A DNA stretch of 64,000 nt, from contig JAEUKA010000065.1 of the NCBI GenBank assembly GCA_016794465.1, positions 36,969 to 100,968 of the forward strand, read 5' to 3'. The notes under the pieces were generated by a model. The model had not been told where the DNA came from. It saw only the letters and a program-made list of their open reading frames with translations, and ran no database searches. The position numbers and the translations under genes are program-made. Of this stretch, positions 25,346 through 33,348 are shown one piece after another (the first letter of the stretch is position 1; each line of letters begins with the position of its first letter). Source of the stretch: Myxococcales bacterium. GTDB lineage: Bacteria; Myxococcota_A; Polyangia; Palsa-1104; JAEUJZ01.

Positions 25346-25406
25346 ATATGAAGCATCGAAAAGGCTTCATATCGTCAATATGAAGCATCAAGAAGGCTTC
25401 ATATTG
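25346..25406. terminator. Two tandem stem-loops, probable bidirectional terminator
   Basis: Two adjacent hairpins with almost identical sequence. The first has arms ATATGAAGC (25346-25354) and GCTTCATAT (25364-25372). The second has longer perfect arms CAATATGAAGC (25376-25386) and GCTTCATATTG (25396-25406). Both loops are nine bases. They fill the gap between converging genes (stops at 25329 and 25439), which fits a two-way terminator, although the stems are AT-rich and lack a clear U-tract. Confidence 0.7.
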
Positions 25407-25438
25407 GGGCTCTGCTGAGATCGCTGGGGGCGGAGCCG

Positions 25439-25867
25439 TTACAGGTCGAGATCTTTGGCGGGCAGAGACTTTTTGGGGGGAGCGGTGGGAGTGTCGCTGC
25501 CGCCATCATCGAACTCGACGAACAGGCCGTAGAGCGCGCCGATGATCGGGGCCAGGACGGTGGCCGACTGCAAGGACAGCTTGCTGGCGACGCCATCGAT
25601 CGAGATGCTCATGCTCGGCATGAAGCGATGACCGACGGCGTAGAGTCCGGCGCCGACCGCTGCCCCGAACACCATCTTGAGGATCGGAGTCCACAGCGTG
25701 GCTGCCTTCCACGGCGCTTGCCCACAGACGACACCGACGAGAGCGCCCAGCAGCGCGCAGAACAGAAACGCCAAGATGCCTTGGGGGTTGTGTAGTTTGA
25801 GCAGTGCGAAGCCGATTCCACCGCCAATGAGGATTCCCTTGACCAGGCCTACTAGTGCGCGACCCAT
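25439..25867 (-). CDS. Small membrane protein of unknown function
   Basis: A 142-residue protein with three to four hydrophobic segments (about 5-20, 29-47, 60-80 and 95-112), for example ILIGGGIGFALL and ILAFLFCALLGALVGVVCG. It ends in an acidic, Pro/Lys-rich soluble tail (DDGGSDTPTAPPKKSLPAKDLDL). The ATG at 25867 is supported by a GAGGAG site; an in-frame ATG 33 bases upstream is less likely. No known family is recognised. It follows the priA gene by about 87 bases on the opposite side of the tandem hairpins. Confidence 0.75.
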   Translation of the reverse strand: MGRALVGLVKGILIGGGIGFALLKLHNPQGILAFLFCALLGALVGVVCGQAPWKAATLWTPILKMVFGAAVGAGLYAVGHRFMPSMSISIDGVASKLSLQSATVLAPIIGALYGLFVEFDDGGSDTPTAPPKKSLPAKDLDL

Positions 25868-25954
25868 GTGCCGCTCCTCCTCGAAAACGCGAGTATGCAC
25901 TTAGTATAGCGGAATGGCGCGAACGGCAACTGCGCGGATCACCTGCGAGGGTGG

Positions 25955-28321
25955 TTACAGCGTCGACCCCGGGTCCACATCGGCATGGACACGCAGGCCA
26001 GCGGGCACTTTGTGGGCGAGCGCCAAGCGCAGCAGGCGATGCAGCGTGCGCACCGTCTTGGCCCGCAGCAGCAGCTGCCAGCGACTACGACCCTTGAGCC
26101 GCGACAGCGGTGCTTCTGCCGGCCCGAGCAGCGACATCCCATCGCCCGCCGTCGACACCTCACTTTTCAAGATCGCCGCCAGCTCTTGCGCCAGCTGCTC
26201 GACTTTGTAGGGATCTTCGCCATCGATGCGCAGCAGCCCCAGTCGGACGCTCGGCGGATAGCTGAGGACATGGCGCGCTTCCAGCTCTGCCTCGGCAAAC
26301 GACTGATAGTCATGCTGCGCCGCACAGTGCACCGCCGGGTGTTCGGGATTGTAGGTCTGAATCAGCACCCGCCCCGCTCGACTGGCCCGACCGGCCCGCC
26401 CCGCCACCTGCGAGAGCAGCTGAAAGGTCCGCTCTCCAGCACGAAAGTCGGGCAGGCCCATTCCGGTATCCGCCAGTACCACACCGACCAGCGTCACCCC
26501 CGGAAAGTCGTGTCCTTTGGCCAGCATCTGGGTGCCGATCAGGACATCGATCTCGTGCCGGTGCATCGCCGACAGCACCCGCGTCAAGCTGCCCGAGGTG
26601 TCGCGATCGAGCCGCTCAATTCGTGCCTCGGGAAAGCGCAGCGCCAGCTGTTCGTGCAGCTTTTCGGTCCCGATGCCGAGCGGCAAGATCGACTTTTGCT
26701 GACACAGCGGGCAGCAGTCGGGCACCGGCTCGCGATGATCGCAGTAGTGACAGAGCAGGCAGTGACGGCTCTTGTGCAGCGTCAGCGTCACCGAGCAGCT
26801 CGGGCACTCAATGCGATGACCACAGCTCTGACACAGCAGAAACGGCGCATAGCCACGACGGTTGAGCAGCAAGATCGCCTGCTCGCCCGCGTCGAGGGTC
26901 GTCTGCAGGGCTGTAAGCAGCGGCGCCGTCAGCAGCGCTGAGTCGACCGCCTTGACGTGCTGCTTGAGATCGATGATCTCGACCCGAGGCAGGGCAATGC
27001 CGGTCGCCCGACGCGAGAGAACCAGCCGGGTCAGCTTGCCGCGACGCGACAGCTCCAAGGCCTCCAGCGACGGGGTTGCCGAGCCCAGGACCGCCACCGC
27101 GCCGGCCTGCTGCGCCCGCCACAGCGCCACGTCGCGCCCGTGATAGTGGACGCCTTCATGCTGCTTAAACGAGGTGTCGTGCTCCTCATCGACGATAATG
27201 ACCCCCAGGTTGGGCAGCGGCGCAAACACCGCCGAGCGGGGCCCAAGCGCAATCGCTACCTCGCCGCGCAGGATTTTCCGCCACGCGCTCGCTCGCTCCC
27301 CCGGCGACAGCGCCGAGTGCAGCACCGCCACGCTCCCGGGAAACCGCGACGAGAAGCGGGCCGACAGCTGCGGCGTGAGCGCAATCTCCGGCACCAGCAC
27401 CAGCGCCGTCTGACCGAGCTGGCGCGCCTCGGCGATCAGCCGCAGATAGACCTCGGTCTTGCCCGATCCGGTCACACCATGGAGCAAAAAGCCGTGATAA
27501 CCACTCCGTCGCGGCGTCGCCTGCTCCGCGTTCGCAAGCGCCCCGAGCAGCGTCGTCAGCGCGGCGTCTTGCTCATCCGTCAGGACCAGATCGGTGGGCG
27601 CACTCGGCATGGCGTGCTCGGCGCTTGGCGGCTTCGGCTCGCGCTCTCGACTGCCCACCCGCACATCGCAGTGAATCTCGACCAGGTGTTGCCGGCGCAG
27701 CTCGTGCAGTCGGGCGCGATACTCAGGCCGAGGCCGACTCGGCAGGCTGTCTGCCCCGAGCACGCGCTCGATCGACACAAAGTGCAGCGGACTGCGCCGA
27801 CTGCCGAGCACGCGCAGCAGCTCAATGGTCATTGAATCGATGTCGGCGACCTCGGGCGGCAGCAGCAGCGAGTCCACCTTCTTGGCCAGCTGCAGTCCCG
27901 CCTCGGTCAGTCGCACGCGCTCGACCAGCTGGGCATGCTCACTCGGAGGAAGCAGCAGCCGCAGCGCTTCCCCGTGCGGTGCCAGATAGTAATCGGCGAT
28001 GAACCGCGCCATCCCGAGCAGATCCGCCGGCAGCTTCGGCCCCGACAGCATCATCCCGAGATTGCGCAGCGCCTCGGGCCGCAGGCCGCTCGTCAACAGC
28101 ACCGTGTCCGCCGCCTTGCCTGCAAAGACCTCCAGGATCAGGCCCTCGACCTGAGGCTGTCCACCGAGCGGCACCAGCACCCGCGCGCCCATCTCGGGCA
28201 GGACCGTGATCTCGTCGGGAACGCGATATAGATACGGGCCCGGCGCCGGAGACATCACTGCCACCGAGACGAGCCGCGTTCCAGGCTCTGCGCCCAGCAT
28301 TGCTGCGGCCACGGTGGTCAT
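25955..28321 (-). CDS. priA: Primosomal protein N' (replication restart helicase PriA)
   Basis: A 788-residue helicase that reloads the replisome at stalled forks. The N-terminal 3'-DNA-binding domain (about 15-110) is followed by a superfamily 2 helicase core: Walker A GVTGSGKTEVYL, Walker B IIVDEEHD, motif III LGSATPS, and the late motifs IGTQMLAKGHDFP and SQVAGRAGR. Between them lies the zinc-binding insert with paired Cys motifs (CQSCGHRIECPSC, CHYCDHREPVPDCCPLC), diagnostic of PriA. Its ATG overlaps the stop of the ABC permease gene by four bases, so it is the downstream gene of that pair. All key motifs are intact. Confidence 0.97.
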   Translation of the reverse strand: MTTVAAAMLGAEPGTRLVSVAVMSPAPGPYLYRVPDEITVLPEMGARVLVPLGGQPQVEGLILEVFAGKAADTVLLTSGLRPEALRNLGMMLSGPKLPADLLGMARFIADYYLAPHGEALRLLLPPSEHAQLVERVRLTEAGLQLAKKVDSLLLPPEVADIDSMTIELLRVLGSRRSPLHFVSIERVLGADSLPSRPRPEYRARLHELRRQHLVEIHCDVRVGSREREPKPPSAEHAMPSAPTDLVLTDEQDAALTTLLGALANAEQATPRRSGYHGFLLHGVTGSGKTEVYLRLIAEARQLGQTALVLVPEIALTPQLSARFSSRFPGSVAVLHSALSPGERASAWRKILRGEVAIALGPRSAVFAPLPNLGVIIVDEEHDTSFKQHEGVHYHGRDVALWRAQQAGAVAVLGSATPSLEALELSRRGKLTRLVLSRRATGIALPRVEIIDLKQHVKAVDSALLTAPLLTALQTTLDAGEQAILLLNRRGYAPFLLCQSCGHRIECPSCSVTLTLHKSRHCLLCHYCDHREPVPDCCPLCQQKSILPLGIGTEKLHEQLALRFPEARIERLDRDTSGSLTRVLSAMHRHEIDVLIGTQMLAKGHDFPGVTLVGVVLADTGMGLPDFRAGERTFQLLSQVAGRAGRASRAGRVLIQTYNPEHPAVHCAAQHDYQSFAEAELEARHVLSYPPSVRLGLLRIDGEDPYKVEQLAQELAAILKSEVSTAGDGMSLLGPAEAPLSRLKGRSRWQLLLRAKTVRTLHRLLRLALAHKVPAGLRVHADVDPGSTL

Positions 28322-29280
28322 ACGTAGTCGAGCACCATCGTCTCGTAGTGACGAAACACCCGCCAGCCGATCACCACCGCGAGCAGCGTCGGCACCACAA
28401 TCCCGGCCCAGCCGAGCAGCGTCGGAAACTCTCCCCGCATGATCGCCAGTCGCAGCGCCGTCATCAGGCCTGCCAGCGGATTGCACTGCAACAGGGTCCG
28501 AAACGGAAACGGAATCACGTCGATGGGATAGAACACCGGCGTCGCCCAGTAGAGCAGCAGCAGGCTGGTGCTGACCAAGTAGCCGACATCCCGATACACC
28601 ACGTTCAGCACCGAGGTCGCGAGCGCAATCCCGCCGATCAGCGCCACCGTCAAGAGCAGCAGCACCGGCACCAGCAGCAGCGCCGGCGACAGCCGAAACG
28701 CCCCGGGGAAGATCGGGATGAACGCGATCAGCACCAGGCACTCGAGGGAAAAGTTGATGCCGTAGCTGAGCACGCTCGCGATCGGCAGCAGCGGTCGCGC
28801 GAACACCGTGCGCTTGATGATGTCGGCGTTTTGCACGAACACGGCGGTGGCGCTGTTGAGGCTGGTCGAAAACCACTGCCACATCAAAAGGCCGATCAGC
28901 AGGAAGATCGGGAAGAACTTCTCTGCCGAGCGAAACAGCTGCGTAAAGATGACGCTGATGATGCCCATCATCACCAGCGGGTTGAGCAGCGACCACACGA
29001 TGCCGAGCGCCTGGGCCCGGTAGCGCGCGCGAAACTCGGTCCGCACCAGCACCCACAGCACCTGGAGCAGGCTCTGACGGCTGACCAGCGCGGCTGGCTC
29101 ATCGGGCGCTTCGATTGCGACTGACAGGTGGGCTGGCCGCGTCACGGTCGGCTCGGGCAGGTCGCGGTCGAATGGGAGCGGTCCGTGGCTGACGCCGCGA
29201 CTGGTTCGGTGGGTAAAGTCCTCGGGCAGCGATCGCAGTCGTCGCTGGGCGAGGGGAATAACCGGAGGGACTTCGTTCAC
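28318..29280 (-). CDS. ABC-2 type permease (polysaccharide/O-antigen exporter type)
   Basis: A 320-residue membrane protein of the ABC-2 family (Wzm/TagG-like), the permease of polysaccharide exporters. The family start LLQVLWVLVRTEFRARYRAQALGIVWSLLNPLVMMG, with the conserved ALG.W..L.P loop, is followed by five to six hydrophobic helices and the typical end NPLAGLMTALR. The GTG start at 29280 has an AAGGA site seven bases upstream. A 60-residue hydrophilic N-terminal tail precedes the first helix. No ATP-binding subunit gene lies beside it; the downstream partner is priA with an ATGA overlap, so the ATPase must be coded elsewhere. Confidence 0.88.
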   Translation of the reverse strand: MNEVPPVIPLAQRRLRSLPEDFTHRTSRGVSHGPLPFDRDLPEPTVTRPAHLSVAIEAPDEPAALVSRQSLLQVLWVLVRTEFRARYRAQALGIVWSLLNPLVMMGIISVIFTQLFRSAEKFFPIFLLIGLLMWQWFSTSLNSATAVFVQNADIIKRTVFARPLLPIASVLSYGINFSLECLVLIAFIPIFPGAFRLSPALLLVPVLLLLTVALIGGIALATSVLNVVYRDVGYLVSTSLLLLYWATPVFYPIDVIPFPFRTLLQCNPLAGLMTALRLAIMRGEFPTLLGWAGIVVPTLLAVVIGWRVFRHYETMVLDYV

Positions 29281-29394
29281 TGCCACATCCTTCGTCGGGT
29301 CCGCTTGCCGCGAACCATTTGCTCTTCTATTTGCTAGGCGTAAGTCGAAGGGCGGCAGTTTACGACGGCTTTTCGCCAGGATAAAGTACGCCCT

Positions 29395-30705
29395 ATGCGA
29401 GCACTGCGTACCTTCGTTCCCATTGCCTCGGCGCTCCTCCTTTGTGCTTGTCCGTCGGAAAAGCCCAAGGACGCCCCCAACCAGCCGAAGCCGGCCACGC
29501 CCGCTTCCACTTCCAGCGCAGCCAACCAAGGAAATCAATCGATGGCACCTGAACCTGGCGATCTTCCGGCTCCTCCCGATGTGGCGGCGGCCCCTGCTGA
29601 TGCTGAAAAAACCGCGAGCGGCCTGGCCAGCAAGGTCGTGAAGAAGGGTACCGGCACCGAGCATCCCGAGGCCCAAGACACCGTCAAGGTCCACTACACC
29701 GGCTGGATGACCAGCGGCAAGATGTTCGACTCGTCGGTGAAGCGCGGCACTCCGACCGAGTTTCCGCTCAAGGGCGTCATTCCCGGCTGGACCGAAGGCG
29801 TGCAGCTGATGGTCATCGGCGAGACGCGCCGCTTCTGGATTCCCGGCAAGCTCGGCTATGGCGATGCGCCGACGCCGGGTCGTCCCTACGGCACCTTGGT
29901 GTTCGATGTTGAGCTGCTCGAGGTCAAGAAGGGTCCGAAGCCGATTCCCGCGCCGTCCGATGTCAAGGAGGTGCCGGCTGACGCTGCCAAGACCGCGAGC
30001 GGCCTGGCCAGCAAGGTGCTGCAAAAGGGCACCGGCAAAGACCGCCCGACCGCCGAAGACACCGTCGAGGTTCACTACACCGGGTGGATGACCAGCGGCG
30101 AGATGTTCGACTCCTCGGTGATGCGGGGCCAGACGGCGACCTTCCCCCTGGGCCGCGTCATCAAGGGCTGGACCGAAGGCGTGCAGCTGATGACTGTCGG
30201 GGAAAAGCGCCGCTTCTGGATTCCCGCCGAGCTGGCGTACGGCGACACGCCGCGCAGGCCCGGTGGCCCGCACGGGATGCTGGTCTTCGATGTCGAGCTG
30301 ATCAAGATCAACCAAGCGCCGAAGGCTCCGCCCGATGTCGCGGCGCCGCCGAAGGATGCCAAAAAGACCGCGAGCGGCCTTAGCTACAAGGTCATCACCA
30401 AGGGCACGGGCCAGAAACACCCGGCTGCCACCAGCACCGTCGAGGTTCACTACAGCGGCTGGACGACGGACGGCAAGATGTTCGACTCCTCGGTGGCGCG
30501 GGGCGAGCCGACCAGCTTCCCGCTCAACGGGGTGATCGCCGGCTGGACCGAAGGCGTGCAGCTGATGGTCGAGGGTGAAAAGGCCCGCTTCTGGATTCCC
30601 GGCAAGCTGGCGTACGGCGACACCCCAACCCGTCCCGGTGCGCCCGCCGGCATGCTCGTGTTCGACATCGAGCTACGCAAGATCCTCGACACCCCCGCCC
30701 ACTAA
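29395..30705 (+). CDS. Lipoprotein with three tandem FKBP-type peptidyl-prolyl isomerase domains
   Basis: A 436-residue protein with a lipobox signal (LLLCAC, Cys19) and an Ala/Pro/Gln linker. It then has three consecutive FKBP domains (about 70-178, 197-306 and 324-432), each with the hallmark VHYTGWM..G.MFDSS, the GWTEGVQLM core and the RFWIP.KL.YGD segment. These enzymes isomerise X-Pro bonds and act as chaperones. The three copies are very similar in DNA, indicating internal duplication. Conserved Tyr, Asp and Trp positions are kept, so at least two domains look active. Gene triplication of FKBP in a single exported lipoprotein is unusual. It is divergent from the ABC permease gene and convergent with the lipoprotein gene at 31658. 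Confidence 0.92.
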   Translation: MRALRTFVPIASALLLCACPSEKPKDAPNQPKPATPASTSSAANQGNQSMAPEPGDLPAPPDVAAAPADAEKTASGLASKVVKKGTGTEHPEAQDTVKVHYTGWMTSGKMFDSSVKRGTPTEFPLKGVIPGWTEGVQLMVIGETRRFWIPGKLGYGDAPTPGRPYGTLVFDVELLEVKKGPKPIPAPSDVKEVPADAAKTASGLASKVLQKGTGKDRPTAEDTVEVHYTGWMTSGEMFDSSVMRGQTATFPLGRVIKGWTEGVQLMTVGEKRRFWIPAELAYGDTPRRPGGPHGMLVFDVELIKINQAPKAPPDVAAPPKDAKKTASGLSYKVITKGTGQKHPAATSTVEVHYSGWTTDGKMFDSSVARGEPTSFPLNGVIAGWTEGVQLMVEGEKARFWIPGKLAYGDTPTRPGAPAGMLVFDIELRKILDTPAH

Positions 30706-30720
30706 CCCCCCTAGCAAAAC

Positions 30721-30811
30721 CTACTGCGGTGGCCGCTGGCTATGTCGGGCGTGCTCACAGCCAGGAGGCTGCTCCGCTCGCCCGCCTACGCCATCGGCCA
30801 TCCTCGCTACG
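30721..30811 (+). repeat. Dispersed intergenic repeat R1, copy 1
   Basis: About 90 bases starting CTACTGCGGTGGCCGCTGGC and ending in CCATCCTCGCTACG. An inverted, partly divergent copy is found at 59875-59995, with an internal difference between the two conserved ends. This copy lies between the FKBP gene and hairpin A, outside any convincing gene. Only two copies are visible in the window. Confidence 0.75.
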
Positions 30812-30826
30812 GTTTTGCGAGGCACT

Positions 30827-30859
30827 CAAAACCCGCACGTTTCGACTGGGGGCGTTTTG
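30827..30859. terminator. Hairpin A with GCACGTTTCGACT loop, probable terminator
   Basis: Arms CAAAAC (30827-30832) and GTTTTG (30854-30859) enclose CCC/GGG pairing and the loop GCACGTTTCGACT; an extra T-run follows. It lies between the converging FKBP and lipoprotein genes. The same loop is found in hairpins at 31733 and 34549, but with different stems (see repeats B and C), so the loop rather than the stem is conserved. Confidence 0.65.
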
Positions 30860-30863
30860 TTTT

Positions 30864-31658
30864 TTACTGGCAGATGAGGCCGACGGTGCGGGTGCCGCGC
30901 GGGCCGGTGACGATCGCGTTGCTGGTGCCGTCGAAGGTGACGCTCACGACATCGCCCGAAGCCGAGATGTGGCTGAGCGTGCCGCTCGGGCAGCCGTCCA
31001 TGCCGTTTGTGCGACAGATCTTGTAGTCCTTGGAAGTGGTGGCCACGATCTGGGTGCCGATGGTGGTGGCGGCGGTGCCGTTGAGCGTCCGACACTTGGT
31101 GGCCGAGTCAACCATCGCGGTCCAGCTGTTGCTGTGGGTGATGAGCGTGCCGGCGGCGTTGGTGCGGGTCCAGTTGGCGCTGCCCTTGACCTCGCGGGTG
31201 GTGCTGGTGCCATTGATGGTGATGTTGCGGTCGAGGCTGAAGCTGGCCGGGCTGCCGTTGGCGGTCATGTTGGTGCTGCTGGCCTTGACGTTGAGCGTAC
31301 CGTCCGCGTTCTTGGCAAACGTGACCTTCAGGGTGCCGCTCCACTTGAGCAGACCAAACGGGCCCGAGCAGTTGTTGAGCGTCACGGTGACGATGGGCTC
31401 TACCGAGTCCTTGGCGCGGGTGGCACAGCCGGCGGGCCACCACTGGGCGGCAGCGAGCGAGCTGGCGGCGGTCGCGGCATCGTTCGAGCTGATCGGGTTG
31501 GTGAGCATGTACTCGATGGCGCTCGACTGCGACATCGCGGCATTGGCATCGCTGGCGTCGTCATCGGTGCCGGCGCCGCTGCCTCCACAGGCGGCGACAC
31601 TCAGACCCAGGCACAGGGACACGGCGGTCAAGGACGTACGAAACAGCTGGCTAGACAT
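30864..31658 (-). CDS. Lipoprotein of unknown function
   Basis: A 264-residue protein with a lipobox signal (LGLSVAAC) followed by an Asp/Ala-rich segment (GTDDDASDANAAMSQ). The remaining part is a beta-rich domain with one long repeat of alternating Thr/Ser/Asn-rich strands (KWSGTLKVTFAKNADGTLNVKASS, SFSLDRNITINGTSTTREVKGSANW) and five or six cysteines. It has no recognised family. The ATG at 31658 is chosen because of an AAGGAG site eight bases upstream. Confidence 0.75.
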   Translation of the reverse strand: MSSQLFRTSLTAVSLCLGLSVAACGGSGAGTDDDASDANAAMSQSSAIEYMLTNPISSNDAATAASSLAAAQWWPAGCATRAKDSVEPIVTVTLNNCSGPFGLLKWSGTLKVTFAKNADGTLNVKASSTNMTANGSPASFSLDRNITINGTSTTREVKGSANWTRTNAAGTLITHSNSWTAMVDSATKCRTLNGTAATTIGTQIVATTSKDYKICRTNGMDGCPSGTLSHISASGDVVSVTFDGTSNAIVTGPRGTRTVGLICQ

Positions 31659-31732
31659 GGGGCGATCTCCTTTGGGTGATAAGGCAAGGCAGCCCAACAG
31701 ACGAGTCCCCGCCATCCCCGGTTCCAACCCTT

Positions 31733-31898
31733 GGGGCCCCGCACGTTTCGACTGGGGCCCCGCTACCCTGCGAGACTTTTTTGTCGTTCCGCAGGCGGCC
31801 CGAAAAAAAGCTCTTCCCCCACACTGCGTGCCGGGGACTGTCGCCGGTCGCCCCCAGTCTCTTTACTCAAACTGCTGGTTTCGGTGGACTCGGGTTAG
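31733..31898. repeat. Dispersed intergenic repeat B with two hairpins
   Basis: Starts with a strong hairpin whose arms are both GGGGCCCC (31733-31740 and 31754-31761) around the loop GCACGTTTCGACT. Then comes a second hairpin (CCTGCG 31767-31772, CGCAGG 31790-31795) with a T-rich loop. The block ends with a segment (31847-31898) starting GTCGCCCCCAGTCTCT that is repeated in inverted orientation at 34498-34551. The block reaches the stop codon of the DUF393 gene (31895-31897), so the repeat supplies the last codon of that gene. Confidence 0.75.
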
Positions 31899-32350
31899 TT
31901 CGGGGGTCGGAGGTGGAGGTGACAGGTGCCGCCGTCGCACTCGCCGTGGGCTACGGCTCGACCCCAGAGGGCATAGCGATAGCGTGCCACCAGCCGATAG
32001 CCGAGGTCGAGAAGCTGCCGCAGCCCCGGCAGGTAGTACAGCCGCAGCAGCATCCCCAGCACCCGCCTGTGGCGCAGCGCCACCACCACCGCATCCAGTC
32101 CCTCGTGCCGAGTTCCATGCGCCGTGACAAGCTGCATCGAGGCCATCGCCTCCGCCACCGGGATGCCCAGCTCGGTCAGCAGCCCCGCCGTCTGCAGCGG
32201 TCGCGAGGTCAGCTTGTGCCCCGCCCAGCGCAGCAGCCGATCCGACTGCGCCCGACAGAAGCGACACTCGCCATCGAACAGCAGCAGGTCGCGGCCATGC
32301 AGCTCTGGGAGGCTTGGGGGCGGATAGGGCACGCGCTGCGGAGTGGACAT
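31895..32350 (-). CDS. DUF393 (DCC-family) thiol-disulphide oxidoreductase-like protein
   Basis: A 151-residue protein of the DUF393/DCC family. The name-giving motif is visible in LLFDGECRFCRAQSDRLLRW: an Asp followed by a CxxC pair, as in thioredoxin-like enzymes. The rest has the small helical pattern of the family and a basic LYYLPGLRQLLDLGYRLVARYRYALWG segment that may approach the membrane. The C-terminal CDGGTC adds a second Cys pair, not always seen. The exact function is not known. Its stop lies within repeat B, and the 43-bp tandem repeat lies upstream. Confidence 0.88.
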   Translation of the reverse strand: MSTPQRVPYPPPSLPELHGRDLLLFDGECRFCRAQSDRLLRWAGHKLTSRPLQTAGLLTELGIPVAEAMASMQLVTAHGTRHEGLDAVVVALRHRRVLGMLLRLYYLPGLRQLLDLGYRLVARYRYALWGRAVAHGECDGGTCHLHLRPPN

Positions 32351-32423
32351 GCTTGCCTGCTAGGCTGACCTGCTTTCTGTCGACAAGCAAGCCTGCTCCT
32401 TGGGATCGGCACTTCCGGGGGAT

Positions 32424-32566
32424 CGGGAGCCGTACCCAAGGCTTTGGAAGCACCCCCGGACGCGACCGGGAGCCGTACCCAAGGCCTTGGAAGCACCCCC
32501 GGACGCGACCGGGAGCCGTACCCAAGGCTTTGGAAGCACCCCCGGACGCGACCGGGAGCCGATCCG
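32424..32566. repeat. 43-bp tandem repeat (minisatellite)
   Basis: Three complete units (32424-32466, 32467-32509 and 32510-32552) and a partial fourth. Each unit starts CGGGAGCCGTACCCAAGGC and ends with CACCCCCGGACGCGAC. The units are nearly identical; unit 2 carries the perfect palindrome CCAAGGCCTTGG where the others have a T. It lies between the DUF393 and VanX-like genes, both on the minus strand, so it occupies the DUF393 upstream region. No spacers are present, so it is not a CRISPR. Confidence 0.93.
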
Positions 32567-32571
32567 AAGGC

Positions 32572-33348
32572 TTACGGTGTGGGGCCGGTGGCTGGGGGGA
32601 CCTGTGGTCGCGCGGCGGCGAGCGCGGCGAACGGCACATCGGCGAGCGGATGGCGCTGCCAGTCCGCCGCATCGAAGTGCCACCACTCGGTCGGCAGGCC
32701 GACAAAGCCCGCCCGCGTCATCGCCTGCTCCAGCCGCGCGCGGTTGCGCTTCGCCTCTGCCGGCAGGTCTTGGTAGCTGCGGTGCGCCTTCTCGGTGAAG
32801 TCATCGAACGGCGTCGGCATCGGCAGCTCGCGGCCATCCTGGTCAACCAGCGTCAGGTCCACCGCTGCCCCTCGGTTGTGGCGCGAGCCTTTGTGCGGAC
32901 TTGCGACATAGCGCTCGTCGTGGACCAGCTCCCACAGCTGAAACTGCACCCGCTGCGGTCGGTAACAGTCGAACACCTTGAGTCCCAGACCCTCGGCTTG
33001 CAGCGCCGTCGCCACCTTTGCCAGCGCCTCGGCCACCGCAGTCCGCAGATAGCAGCGCGCCTCTGCCGGGTAGAGCACCTTGCCGGTGAAGTTGTTCGTC
33101 GTGGCATAGCGCAGCTCGACCCGGATGCTGGGCGCGAGGCGCTGTAGCTCGGTGAACGGCAGCTCGGTGGGCCGCGCCGCTGCCCCCGTCATAGTCCCCG
33201 TCATCGCCCCCGTCGTCGCCCCAGTCATCGCCCCAGTCGTCGCCCCAGTCATCGGGCAGCCCAGCAGTGACAGCCCGACCATCGCGCCCAGGCTCCGCAG
33301 CGAGGACCCAAGCTGGCGCCCAAGCTGGCTACCGATCCGGGGACGCAT
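32572..33348 (-). CDS. VanX-like D-Ala-D-Ala dipeptidase, lipoprotein
   Basis: A 258-residue M15D (VanX/DdpX) zinc peptidase. After a signal with a lipobox cysteine (GLSLLGC), the N-terminus has a low-complexity, repeated MTGATTGA stretch (about 33-57) coded by short tandem repeats. The catalytic core carries VFDCYRPQRVQFQLW, the metal motif SRHNRGAAVDLTL (His, Asp) and EWWHFD (Glu, His), all at the family spacing. The enzyme hydrolyses D-Ala-D-Ala, recycling cell-wall dipeptide. The ATG at 33348 with a GGGAG site is preferred over a GTG three bases upstream. It overlaps the stop of the K+ channel gene by about 20 bases, so the two may be co-transcribed. Confidence 0.9.
   Translation of the reverse strand: MRPRIGSQLGRQLGSSLRSLGAMVGLSLLGCPMTGATTGAMTGATTGAMTGTMTGAAARPTELPFTELQRLAPSIRVELRYATTNNFTGKVLYPAEARCYLRTAVAEALAKVATALQAEGLGLKVFDCYRPQRVQFQLWELVHDERYVASPHKGSRHNRGAAVDLTLVDQDGRELPMPTPFDDFTEKAHRSYQDLPAEAKRNRARLEQAMTRAGFVGLPTEWWHFDAADWQRHPLADVPFAALAAARPQVPPATGPTP

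Noticed and set aside
28322..29056. Long in-frame open extension of the priA gene upstream of its ATG
   Set aside because: The extension is antiparallel noise through the ABC permease gene in another frame. PriA homology starts at 28321 and the ATGA overlap with the permease stop supports that start.
29281..30450. Long minus-strand open frame in front of the ABC permease start
   Set aside because: It runs antisense through the triple-FKBP gene, whose three domains repeat; its translation has no permease-like features. The GTG at 29280 has a ribosome-binding site.
30729..31679. Long plus-strand open frame after the FKBP gene
   Set aside because: It overlaps the minus-strand lipoprotein gene, which has a signal peptide and ribosome-binding site, and its start lies in repeat R1.
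32424..32566. 43-bp repeats as a CRISPR array
   Set aside because: Units abut without unique spacers and no cas genes are present.
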